A stretch of DNA of 33,898 bases from NCBI GenBank assembly GCA_036520135.1, contig DATDKF010000039.1:1-33898 (forward strand). Reading direction: 5' to 3'. Source of the stretch: DASSUW01 sp036520135 (lineage in GTDB: Bacteria; Actinomycetota; Thermoleophilia; Solirubrobacterales; Solirubrobacteraceae). Of the stretch, positions 1 to 6,887 are shown piece by piece; the stretch's first letter is position 1, and every line of letters starts with the position of its first letter. Both the position numbers and the translations under genes were made by a program. The notes under the pieces are model-generated. The model saw nothing but the letters and a program-made list of their open reading frames with translations. It made no database searches and was not told the DNA's origin.

Positions 1-403
1 TGTGGCAGCGACCGCACTGTCGATCGCGCGGGAGAAGGCCGCGCGTCGCGGCATCGACGCTGAGTTCGTTGTTGCCGATGCCTTCCACTTGCACCGTCTG
101 GGCCGAGTGTTTGAGACGGTGCTTGACTGCGGGTTGTTCCACACGTTCGATAGCGATGAGCGGCGAGACTACGTGGCGAGTCTGGCGTCCGTGACTGGTC
201 GCGGCGGGCACCTATACGTGCTCTGTTTCAGTGACGTCGGACCTGATACCTGTGGCCCGCATCCCATCAGTCAGGAGGAGTTGAGGGCAGCGTTCAGACG
301 TAGCAGCGGTTGGAGCGTTGCCTCCGTCAGTCCGGATCGGTTGCGGACAAGGTTCGACGCGCAGGGTGCGCCGGCCTGGTTGGCGAAGATCGAACGGATC
401 TAG
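1..403 (+). CDS. Class I SAM-dependent methyltransferase, 3' part
   Basis: The reading frame is open from the left edge of the window and ends with TAG at 401-403. About 133 residues are visible and the gene is cut by the window edge, so the GTG at position 2 should not be taken as the true start. The segment FVVADAF followed by ETVLDCGLFHTF resembles the strand 4 and post-motif region of class I SAM-dependent methyltransferases (acidic residue near the adenine, then a D-x-G-L-F-H segment). GGHLYVLCFSD fits the strand 5 region. The glycine-rich SAM-binding motif should lie upstream, outside the window. The substrate cannot be read from this fragment; small-molecule or antibiotic-type methylation is only a guess. 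Confidence 0.72.
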   Translation, partial: VAATALSIAREKAARRGIDAEFVVADAFHLHRLGRVFETVLDCGLFHTFDSDERRDYVASLASVTGRGGHLYVLCFSDVGPDTCGPHPISQEELRAAFRRSSGWSVASVSPDRLRTRFDAQGAPAWLAKIERI

Positions 404-424
404 GTCCTCGAACCAGCCGTCCGG

Positions 425-538
425 TCAGGCGTCTCGGAGCCTGTCGAGACCGTCGAGGATCAGGTCGAGCCCGAACACCAACTCGGTGGCGTAGTCGTAG
501 CCGGACTTGGCGACGTGCTCACCGACCACCTCGGTCAT
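425..538 (-). pseudogene. Remnant of a TetR/AcrR regulator (C-terminal end)
   Basis: The last 37 residues of this minus-strand frame, ending YDYATELVFGLDLILDGLDRLRDA, look like the C-terminal helix of TetR-family repressors, where an F-x-F-G-L-D-x-L-L-D-G-L pattern is common. No helix-turn-helix or ligand-binding core lies upstream in any minus-strand frame. Beyond about position 538 the frame becomes low-complexity and unrelated. I read it as the 3' stump of a regulator whose body was deleted. It lies directly upstream of the Ddn-like gene on the other strand, which the intact repressor may once have controlled (inference). Confidence 0.5.
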
Positions 539-689
539 CGTCAAGTTCCTGATCGCGCTCATCGGCCTGGCGCTAGGGCGAGCGGTGGCGGCAAGCCAGC
601 CGCCGGCAGTCTCGCCAGTGCCTCGTGGCGACGGTGACGCTTCGTCCATCACGCAACGGGCGCCACCAACGGTGCGAGCATTCGGCGCC

Positions 690-1118
690 ATGACCGGAGA
701 GGTCTTCGACAACCCGACCGGCTGGGTTGCCCGTCACATTCGCCGCTATGTCGAGAGTGGAGGCGCTCGCGGGCATACGTTCAACGGCAACGATGCCTTG
801 CTGCTGACGACTCGTGGCCGACGGACGGGCAGGCTACGTCGAACGGCGCTCTACTACGGGCGCGACGGCGAGCGTTACGTCCTCGTCGCTACCGCCGCAC
901 GCGGGGGCGGCGACCCCTCTTGGTATCTCAACCTGTTGCACAACCCTGCCGTGGTCGTGCAGGTGCGATCGGAGATCTTCGCCGCGATCGCGACACCCGC
1001 CACCGCGAGCGAGCGGCCGCGTCTCTGGAGGCTCATGGTCGACGTGGTCCCGAAGTACCCCGTCTACGAGATGCGGGCGGGCAGAGACCTCGCCGTCGTA
1101 GTCGTCGAGCGACACTAG
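690..1118 (+). CDS. Ddn-like nitroreductase/deazaflavin-dependent oxidoreductase family protein
   Basis: This 142-residue protein has the features of the actinobacterial split-barrel family that includes the F420-dependent nitroreductase Ddn. It shows the N-terminal helix region NPTGWVARHIRRYVESGG, then LLLTTRGRRTGRLRRTALYY, where basic residues bind the cofactor phosphate in this family. GGGDPSWYLNLLHNPAVVVQV follows and is strongly conserved in the family. Family members bind F420 or related flavins and reduce nitroaromatic, quinone or other substrates; the substrate here is unknown. The open frame extends upstream to 507, but those residues are low-complexity, so the ATG at 690 is preferred. 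It converges with the DHFR-fold gene and the two stop codons are separated by 7 bp. The gene has no intact regulator beside it, only the TetR stump. Confidence 0.85.
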   Translation: MTGEVFDNPTGWVARHIRRYVESGGARGHTFNGNDALLLTTRGRRTGRLRRTALYYGRDGERYVLVATAARGGGDPSWYLNLLHNPAVVVQVRSEIFAAIATPATASERPRLWRLMVDVVPKYPVYEMRAGRDLAVVVVERH

Positions 1119-1125
1119 GTCATCT

Positions 1126-1722
1126 TCAGCGGCTGACGTCGTAGACCAGGTGGGTGACCCGATCGCCTGGCACGATCATGGTCGGGTTCTCGAGCCGCAG
1201 CGGCTCGGCCAGGCCGCCGGTGGCGAAGAACGGGCGGCCGGACCCGAAGACCACCGGGACCTGGTTGACCACCACCTGGTCGATCAGCCCGAGCCTGAGC
1301 GCCTGGCCGCCGATCTGACCAGCGGCCACGTCGACGACCCGGTCGCCGGCGAACTCCTTGGCGGCGGTAATCGCCTTCTCGACGCCGTCGACGAACGTGA
1401 ACGGTGCGGTGTCGGCGTACTCCCAGTCCGTCGGCGGCCGGTGGGTGACGACGAAGACGTGCTCGCCGGCGGCCGGCTTGCCATTCCAGCCGTTGGTCAG
1501 GTCGAACACCCGCCGTCCGATGACATTCGCAGCCATGTCGCCGTACAGGTCCAGCATGAAGTCGGCCGACGCCTGGGTGGTCCGGGACTCGCCGTCGGAG
1601 CCCGGGAAGCTCCAGGCGACATCGCCGTTGCCTAACCAGTCGAACAGCGGCCCGACGCCGTCGTTGTCGTCGGCCATGAACCCGTCCAGGGAGACCACCG
1701 CGCCCATGACTGTCTTGCCCAT
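1126..1722 (-). CDS. Dihydrofolate reductase family protein (RibD C-terminal-like)
   Basis: The 198-residue protein begins MGKTVMGAVVSLDGFMADDNDGVGPLFDW, the usual N-terminus of the DHFR-fold/RibD_C family common in actinobacteria. IGRRVFD and HVFVVTHRPP follow. The segment VVDVAAGQIGGQALRLGLIDQVVVNQVPVVFGSGRPFF contains the A-G-x-I-G-x-Q-A and V-P-V-V-F-G-x-G-R-P-F-F signatures. The family fold binds NADPH, but most stand-alone members have no assigned substrate, so this should not be called folate or riboflavin biosynthesis. The ATG at 1722 is the natural N-terminus. It lies 46 bp downstream of the small conserved gene at 1769-2086 on the same strand, so the two are probably co-transcribed. 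Confidence 0.85.
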   Translation of the reverse strand: MGKTVMGAVVSLDGFMADDNDGVGPLFDWLGNGDVAWSFPGSDGESRTTQASADFMLDLYGDMAANVIGRRVFDLTNGWNGKPAAGEHVFVVTHRPPTDWEYADTAPFTFVDGVEKAITAAKEFAGDRVVDVAAGQIGGQALRLGLIDQVVVNQVPVVFGSGRPFFATGGLAEPLRLENPTMIVPGDRVTHLVYDVSR

Positions 1723-1768
1723 GATCTCGTTCTTTCGTTTGCGACCCAGATCAGCCGGCGCCGCGGGT

Positions 1769-2086
1769 CTACTTGCCGGTGGTGCGATGCCCGGTCGGCT
1801 GTGAGTGACCGCGACGCCCGCGGCCGCCTCCCGGTCCGCTGCGCGGGCCGGGGCGCCCCGCGGACGCGGTCCGCCGGATCAGCCGGCGCAGCGCCTCATC
1901 GTGGTCGCCGGCCGCGGTGCGGTCCCTGAGCCGCTTCGGGTGGACGAAGCGGAACACTGGTCCGCGCTCGGCGTCCGGCACCACGACCTCGATCTTCACC
2001 AAGCTCGGAGCGTGGACGACGATGCCCTCGAGCTCATCGCCATCCTCGAGCACCGTGACAAGTTGGCCTTCGTGAAAGGACCTCAT
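1769..2086 (-). CDS. Small conserved protein of unknown function
   Basis: The predicted 105-residue protein starts MRSFHEGQLVTVLEDGDELEGIVVHAPSLVKIEVVVPDAERGPVFRFVHPKRLRDR. This looks like a small beta-rich (SH3-barrel-like) core of about 55 residues. It is followed by a short helix (HDEALRRLIRRT) and a tail rich in Gly, Arg, Ser and His. I cannot assign a function. The core has balanced, non-repetitive composition and reads as a genuine protein, and the basic tail could bind nucleic acid (inference only). The frame opens further upstream to 2134, but the ATG at 2086 matches the apparent domain start. It precedes the DHFR-fold gene on the same strand. Confidence 0.6.
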   Translation of the reverse strand: MRSFHEGQLVTVLEDGDELEGIVVHAPSLVKIEVVVPDAERGPVFRFVHPKRLRDRTAAGDHDEALRRLIRRTASAGRPGPRSGPGGGRGRRGHSQPTGHRTTGK

Positions 2087-2130
2087 TCGGTCGAGCCTAC
2101 TGCAGGTCGTCCCAGGCGACGATTGATGGC

Positions 2131-2841
2131 TCATCGCAGGGCCGAGGCCGCTTCCTTCAGGCGGGCGCCCGCCTCCGTGCGTACTGCCTCACCATGACCG
2201 AAGCACGCGAGCTCGGAGTCGAGTTGCGCCAAGCGGCAGAAGCTCTCGACTGCAGCCGCCGGGTCGGCGTTGAACACGCCGACCATCGGGCGCCCCTCGT
2301 GGGACGCGATCGCGTCGCCGGCGGCGAGCGTCCGGTCGCGCTCGAACCACGCCGCGATGCTCCCGGGTGTGTGCCCCGGCACCGCGATCAGCCGTGCGTC
2401 GTGTTGCCATCCGAGCGTCTCGCCGTCGTCGACGAGGCGGTCTGGCTTGACCGGTGGAGCCGGCGGGACGTTGGGCGTGACCTGGTCGAATAAGGGCCGC
2501 TCCCACTCGGCGAGCTGGGGCCGCGGCGGCGGCACTTCGCCGGCCACGATCGGGGCGTCGACGCGCGGGGCGAGGACCCGGGCGCCGGCGCGTGCGGCCA
2601 GAGCGGCGGCCGACCCGGTGTGGTCGTCGTGGCCGTGGGTGAGCAGGATCTCGTACAGGCGCACATCGTCTGCCGCACGCCCGTCGATGCTGGCGAGGAG
2701 CTGCAGGATCTGGCTCTCCTGGCCCGCGGTGGCGGTGTCGATCAGGTTGAAGCCGTCGCGTTCGCGCACGGCGTACGCCTGCACGATCGGTGTGCGCAGG
2801 CACCACAACCAGGCGGTCAGCGGCTCGAGTTCGATGGTCAT
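2131..2841 (-). CDS. MBL-fold metallo-hydrolase
   Basis: This 236-residue protein has the metallo-beta-lactamase fold metal-binding signature THGHDDH, followed by VPGHTPGS (third His) and AGDAI (bridging Asp), with a final His in CFGHGEAV. These are the residues that normally hold two zinc or iron ions. The overall pattern is that of glyoxalase II/lactonase-like hydrolases rather than beta-lactamases; there is no signal peptide, so it is probably cytoplasmic. The start at ATG 2841 is supported by AAGGAG just upstream, although the spacing to the ATG is short. A longer open frame reaches 3522 but runs through the SDR gene on the other strand and is a shadow. The SDR gene is divergent, with 141 bp between the two starts. 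The substrate is not identifiable. Confidence 0.86.
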   Translation of the reverse strand: MTIELEPLTAWLWCLRTPIVQAYAVRERDGFNLIDTATAGQESQILQLLASIDGRAADDVRLYEILLTHGHDDHTGSAAALAARAGARVLAPRVDAPIVAGEVPPPRPQLAEWERPLFDQVTPNVPPAPPVKPDRLVDDGETLGWQHDARLIAVPGHTPGSIAAWFERDRTLAAGDAIASHEGRPMVGVFNADPAAAVESFCRLAQLDSELACFGHGEAVRTEAGARLKEAASALR

Positions 2842-2982
2842 CGCTCCTTGTCTCGTCGTCCTCGTGCGTCGCATACCCTCGGCGCGCAGGCCGGAAGACC
2901 GCCGAGAATGTGCGGCGACCGCTGAGTTCTCCGCGACGCCACCCGGTCTGTACTGGGAGACCTGAGATTCGAGGAGGTAGAC

Positions 2983-3747
2983 GTGCTGCTCGAGAACAAG
3001 AACGCAGTGAGCTACGGAGGGGCCGGATCGATCGGCGGCGCCGTTGCTCGGGCGTTCGCCCGCGAGGGCGCCCGGGTGTTCCTGGCGGGCCGCACGCCCG
3101 CGACGCTCGACGCGGTGGCCGAGCAGATCCGTGCCGCCGGCGGACTGGCCGAGACGGCTGAGGTCGACGCGCTCGACGAGCACGCGGTCGACGAGCACGC
3201 CGACGCCGTGGCGGCGGAGGCCGGCGGCATCGACATCTCCTTCAACGTGATCACCCACCCGCACACGCACGGGATACCGCTCGCCGAGATGGCCGTCGAC
3301 GATTTCGTGGCGCCGGTGGAGACCGCCGCGCGAACGACATTCCTGACGGCGAGAGCGGCCGCGCGGCACATGATCCCGCGGCGCTCGGGCGTGATCCTCG
3401 CTTTCGGTGGCCCCGGCGACCGAAGCGGCCCGACGCGCGACTACTACTTGGGCGGAACCCAGGTCGCGTTCGACGCGATCGAGACGATCCGGCGGCAGCT
3501 CGCCGTCGAACTCGGACCGCACGGAGTCCGCGTCATCACACTCGCAAGCGGAGGCGTGCCCGAGTCGCTCCCCGAGGGCTTCGAGGGGCGCGAGAAGATC
3601 GTCGAGATGATCGAACAGCAGACGCTGCTCGGGCGGGCCGCGACGCTCGAGGAAATCGGCAATGCGGCCGCCTTCGCCGCGTCCGACTGGGCCCGCAGCA
3701 TGACGGCTGCGATTGTCAACGTCAGCTGCGGTGCGCTGATCGACTAG
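2983..3747 (+). CDS. SDR-family protein lacking the catalytic YxxxK lysine
   Basis: The 254-residue protein has a Rossmann nucleotide-binding start (SYGGAGSIGGAVARAFAREGARVFLAGRT), the usual SDR length, and a typical C-terminus (NAAAFAASDWARSMTAAIVNVSCGALID). The start is GTG at 2983, clearly set by GAGGAGG at 2971-2977. At the active site the expected Y-x-x-x-K is replaced: the segment is DYYLGGTQVAF, so the lysine position (residue 158 or 159) is Gly or Thr. The catalytic Ser region reads ILAFGGPGD instead of the usual S-S-x-x-G. It also has SIG rather than GIG in the glycine motif. It may be a divergent reductase or a non-catalytic NAD(P)-binding protein. It diverges from the MBL-fold gene and converges with the membrane-protein gene at 3775. 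Confidence 0.85.
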   Translation: MLLENKNAVSYGGAGSIGGAVARAFAREGARVFLAGRTPATLDAVAEQIRAAGGLAETAEVDALDEHAVDEHADAVAAEAGGIDISFNVITHPHTHGIPLAEMAVDDFVAPVETAARTTFLTARAAARHMIPRRSGVILAFGGPGDRSGPTRDYYLGGTQVAFDAIETIRRQLAVELGPHGVRVITLASGGVPESLPEGFEGREKIVEMIEQQTLLGRAATLEEIGNAAAFAASDWARSMTAAIVNVSCGALID

Positions 3748-3774
3748 CGGTCCGCTGAAACGAGCGCTTCGGCC

Positions 3775-4527
3775 CTACAGACCGATCCCCGGCTCGCCGC
3801 CGCCGATGCCGGGGATCATCTGCAGGTCGTCCCAGGCCTTGGCGGCGATCTCCCAGTCGGACTCGGCGTCCTGGCCCTCTGTCTGGCGGAGCATCCGGAT
3901 CAGGTAGGCGAGCGCGGAGAGCATCGCCATCGCGGCGAAGACGATCTGGACCGAGAGCACGCCCTCCTCGGTCCAGTAGACGTCCTCGAGCTCGAGCAGG
4001 AGCGCGGACTCGTCGAGCACGAGCGCGACGCCGATGCCAAACGGCAGCGCGAGGTACTTGTCGAGGTCCTCGCCCTTCATGCCGATCGCCACGCCGCCGG
4101 CGCTGAGGGCGATCAGGCCGCCCGGGATGAAGTGGTGGATGTGGCGCTTGCCGACGATGACGTTCTGGATCGGGCCGAGGCCGCCGTGATCGCGGATGTA
4201 CGAGGTGATCCCGCGCGTGATGCCGAACGTCACCGAGAACGAGGCGAGCATGTTGAACAGCGCGTTCTCGCGCGTGCGGGAGACCGCGTAGCCCTCGCGC
4301 ATGATCATCACGGACCGCTTGACGCGCCCGGCCTGCTCGCGCTCGTCGCGCTCCTCGCGGCTCTGGGGGAGCATGCCGAGCCGCCACACACGCGCGATCT
4401 CGGCGCCGAAGACGGTCAGCACGGCGCCGCCCGCGAGCACGCCGAGCAGGCGCGTGCGGCCCGACGGCTTGCGCCCCGCCTCGATGGCCTCCTGCAGGCG
4501 CTTCCCCTTACCCGTGGCCTTGGCCAT
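3775..4527 (-). CDS. Conserved integral membrane protein with HHFIPG motif
   Basis: The 250-residue protein has about five hydrophobic segments. One covers LLGVLAGGAVLTVFGAEIARVW, one follows RTRENALFNMLASFSVTFGITRGI, then FIPGGLIALSAGGVAIG, LPFGIGVALVLDESALLLE and VLSVQIVFAAMAMLSALAYLI. The motif KRHIHHFIPG before the third segment is recognisable from actinobacterial membrane proteins of unknown function. The His-rich motif and the acidic stretch DESALLLELEDVYW could bind metal or an electron carrier (inference). It is the last gene of the minus-strand kinase/GMC operon; its ATG lies inside the upstream gene (20-bp overlap at 4508-4527), which indicates translational coupling. The N-terminus before the first membrane segment is basic. 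Confidence 0.75.
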   Translation of the reverse strand: MAKATGKGKRLQEAIEAGRKPSGRTRLLGVLAGGAVLTVFGAEIARVWRLGMLPQSREERDEREQAGRVKRSVMIMREGYAVSRTRENALFNMLASFSVTFGITRGITSYIRDHGGLGPIQNVIVGKRHIHHFIPGGLIALSAGGVAIGMKGEDLDKYLALPFGIGVALVLDESALLLELEDVYWTEEGVLSVQIVFAAMAMLSALAYLIRMLRQTEGQDAESDWEIAAKAWDDLQMIPGIGGGEPGIGL

Positions 4528-5161
4528 TGCGTCTTCCCTTCGAGAACAGGTATGCCTCGGCCAGCTGGCCGAGGAAGATCCAGCCGAACCGCCCGAGCGC
4601 GCCGAGCTTGGCGAACGCGCCCGGCCCGCCGGCGCGGAACGTCGTGAGCTGCTTGGCGAAGTCGCGCACCCGGATCCGCAGGACGCCGGAGGCGACGAGC
4701 TCGGCGCTCTCGTCCTCGCCCGGCTCGACGTGCCCGCGCAGCACGCGCGTGAACAGCGTCGTCGTGTCGCGCCAGACGTCGAACCCGGCGTCGTCGCGCA
4801 CGAGCTTGTAGCCGGTCATCGTCAGCGGGTGGCCGACGCCGTCGCGGAAATACAGCCGGTAGAGCATGTGCTTGACGCCCGGCTCGGTGTCCACGAACAG
4901 GTTGAACACGCCGCGCTCGATCGCCATGCGGCCGCCGAGCGCGTCGCAGTCGATCCACCCGAACGCGCCCGCCCGGCGCATCGGGTCGACGCCGAAGCAC
5001 TTGATGTCGTCGACGACGATCGTCAGGCGGAACTTGAAGAACCCAGCGCCCGGGCGGTCGGGCGCGGCGCCGCGGTTGAAGTCGGCCTCGCCGAACGTGA
5101 CGTGGCCGAGCATCTCCTCGGTGAACTGGACGCTCGCGGCTTCCGTGGCGATCGCGGTCAT
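4508..5161 (-). CDS. GMC-oxidoreductase partner protein (conserved, unknown function)
   Basis: The 217-residue soluble protein contains VQFTEEMLGHVTFGEADFNRG, CDALGGRMAIERGVFNLFVDTEPG, MLYRLYFRDGVGHPLTMTGYKLV and DTTTLFTRVLRGHVEPGEDE. From memory, the same blocks occur as a middle domain in larger actinobacterial proteins that fuse a cholesterol-oxidase-like GMC enzyme to an alpha/beta hydrolase. Here the domain is a separate gene right after the GMC gene. Start ATG 5161 overlaps the GMC stop as ATGA (5158-5161), so translation is coupled and 1:1 stoichiometry is plausible. A role as lipid- or sterol-binding partner or electron-transfer subunit is inferred from this linkage only. No signal peptide is visible. 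Confidence 0.72.
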   Translation of the reverse strand: MTAIATEAASVQFTEEMLGHVTFGEADFNRGAAPDRPGAGFFKFRLTIVVDDIKCFGVDPMRRAGAFGWIDCDALGGRMAIERGVFNLFVDTEPGVKHMLYRLYFRDGVGHPLTMTGYKLVRDDAGFDVWRDTTTLFTRVLRGHVEPGEDESAELVASGVLRIRVRDFAKQLTTFRAGGPGAFAKLGALGRFGWIFLGQLAEAYLFSKGRRNGQGHG

Positions 5162-6864
5162 GTGGCGGCCGCCTCCGCGGCGGGGGTGGTCTCGAGGATG
5201 CGGTCGGCGAAGCGGTCGGCCAGCGCGGCGATCGTGAAGCTCGGGTTCGGGCCGACCGGGCCGGGCATCACCGAGCCGTCGGCGATGTGCAGGCCCGGGT
5301 AGCCGAACACGTTGCCGTAGGGGTCGACAACGCCCTCGCCCGACTGGCGCCCCATCGGCGCGCCGCCCAGCGGGTGCACAGTGATCACGCGCTTGAGGAA
5401 CCAGATCGGGTTGTCGGCGAACTTGCCGCCGAGCGCGTGGGCGAACCCGCGCGACGTCGTCCGCAGGCGCTCGAAGTAGGCGTCGGATTTCGCGCGCTTC
5501 CAGTCGAGGTCCAGGTGCCCGCGGTTGAGGTACATCCGGCCGTCCGGCACGTCGCGGCCCATGCCGAGCAGGGGCAGCCCGCCGGCCGACAGCTCGGCTG
5601 ACTCCAGCAGGTCGGCGATGTGGCCGGTGACGTCGGTGTCGAGCGAGCCGCGCAGCCAGTTCTTGACCAGGTACATGCCATGTCCGCGCCAGCGCCAGAG
5701 CGTCTTGGGCGCGGCGACGACGTGCAAGATCCACGCGAGGTGCTGCGGGTAGCCGGCGTCCTGCAGGTAGAAGCCGCGGCCCTCGCCGCCGTCGAGCGCG
5801 TCCGGCATCCGGGCGGTGCTGGTGATGACGGGGCCGTAGCCGGAGTCGACGAGCCGCGGCACGCGGCGCCCGTCGGTGACCTCGGCGCAGTTGAGCGCCA
5901 GCGTCAGCAGGTCGCCGTTGCCGCAGAAGCGCGTCCCCAGCTTGCGGCTGATGCGCGGGAACGCGCTGCGGTTGCGCAGCAGCAGGTTGGTGGTCCCGAG
6001 CGTGCCGGCGCTGAGCACCAGGTGGTCGCAGCTCAGCATCCGCAGCGGCGCCGGGCGGCCGTTGGCCGAGGCGTCGCCGTCCTCGCCCAGCGGCGCGTAG
6101 CCGACGTTGTAGCCGCCGCCCTCGCGCGGCTCGATCGTGCGCACGTCGGCGAGCGTGCGGATCTCCGCGCCGTGGTGCTTGGCGTGCGTGAGGTAGTTGT
6201 AGTCGAGCGTGTTCTTGGCGCCGAAGTTGCAGCCGACGTCGCACTCCCCGCACAGCTGGCACGTCACGCGGTCGCGCCCGTGCAAGTTCGGAATCTTCTC
6301 GACGATCTTCTCGCCCGGCACCGGCGGCCGGCCCTCGTTGGCGAACGTGACCGCGAGCGGGGGGAGGAACCACTCCAGCCCGTTGCGCTCGGCGGCGAGC
6401 TTGAAGGCGATCGTCTTCGGCGTCCCCGCGTACGGCTCGTGCTCGAACGGGTAGCGCTGCAGCCCGATCATCTTCTCGACGCGGTCGTAGTGCGGGTCCA
6501 GGTCCGCGCGCGTGAACGGCCAGCTTTCGTAGCCGCCGTCGTTGACGTCCTCGTCGATGAACCAGCGCTCGTCCTTGCGCAGGAAGACGTTCGCGTAGAT
6601 CAGCGAGCCGCCGCCGAGGCCGGCCGACACGAGCGCGTCGATCCCCTTGAACGACCAGTAGTGGTACATGCCGAGCAGGCCGCGCTCGGGGTGCCAGAAG
6701 CTCTCGCGCGCGCGATGCGGGCTACGCGCGAACGAGCCCGGCGGATACGCCTTGCCGCGCTCGAGCACGAGGACGCGCTTGCCGGCCTGGGCCAGCCGGT
6801 AGGCCGTCACGGACCCGCCGAATCCCGAGCCGACGACGATCGCGTCGAAATGACTGTCCGTCAT
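5158..6864 (-). CDS. GMC-family (cholesterol-oxidase-like) FAD oxidoreductase with ferredoxin-type Cys motif
   Basis: The 568-residue flavoenzyme starts MTDSHFDAIVVGSGFGGSVTAYRLAQAGKRVLVLERG, a textbook FAD-binding beta-alpha-beta unit. SAGLGGGSLIYANVF is the second FAD-contact motif. VHPLGGAPMG and the closing LHIADGSVMPGPVGPNPSFTIAALADRFAD form the GMC C-terminal signature with the catalytic His region. Around residues 201-211 it carries CQLCGECDVGC, matching the C-x2-C-x2-C-x3-C pattern of [4Fe-4S] ferredoxins. The likely reaction is oxidation of an alcohol or sterol hydroxyl; the electron acceptor may not be oxygen if the cluster is real. The frame opens at TTG 6873, but ATG 6864 fits the family start. 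It is the third gene of the operon, 23 bp after the kinase-GAF gene. Confidence 0.88.
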   Translation of the reverse strand: MTDSHFDAIVVGSGFGGSVTAYRLAQAGKRVLVLERGKAYPPGSFARSPHRARESFWHPERGLLGMYHYWSFKGIDALVSAGLGGGSLIYANVFLRKDERWFIDEDVNDGGYESWPFTRADLDPHYDRVEKMIGLQRYPFEHEPYAGTPKTIAFKLAAERNGLEWFLPPLAVTFANEGRPPVPGEKIVEKIPNLHGRDRVTCQLCGECDVGCNFGAKNTLDYNYLTHAKHHGAEIRTLADVRTIEPREGGGYNVGYAPLGEDGDASANGRPAPLRMLSCDHLVLSAGTLGTTNLLLRNRSAFPRISRKLGTRFCGNGDLLTLALNCAEVTDGRRVPRLVDSGYGPVITSTARMPDALDGGEGRGFYLQDAGYPQHLAWILHVVAAPKTLWRWRGHGMYLVKNWLRGSLDTDVTGHIADLLESAELSAGGLPLLGMGRDVPDGRMYLNRGHLDLDWKRAKSDAYFERLRTTSRGFAHALGGKFADNPIWFLKRVITVHPLGGAPMGRQSGEGVVDPYGNVFGYPGLHIADGSVMPGPVGPNPSFTIAALADRFADRILETTPAAEAAAT

Positions 6865-6887
6865 GTTGGCCAACCGTAACCGCGCTC

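Noticed and set aside
2842..3522. Extended N-terminus of the MBL-fold protein (open to 3522)
   Set aside because: The extra sequence lies opposite the SDR gene and lacks any domain; AAGGAG before ATG 2841 sets the start.
3746..3756. Small palindrome AGCGGTCCGCT after the SDR stop as a terminator
   Set aside because: The 5-bp arms with a one-base centre cannot form a hairpin loop and there is no T tract.
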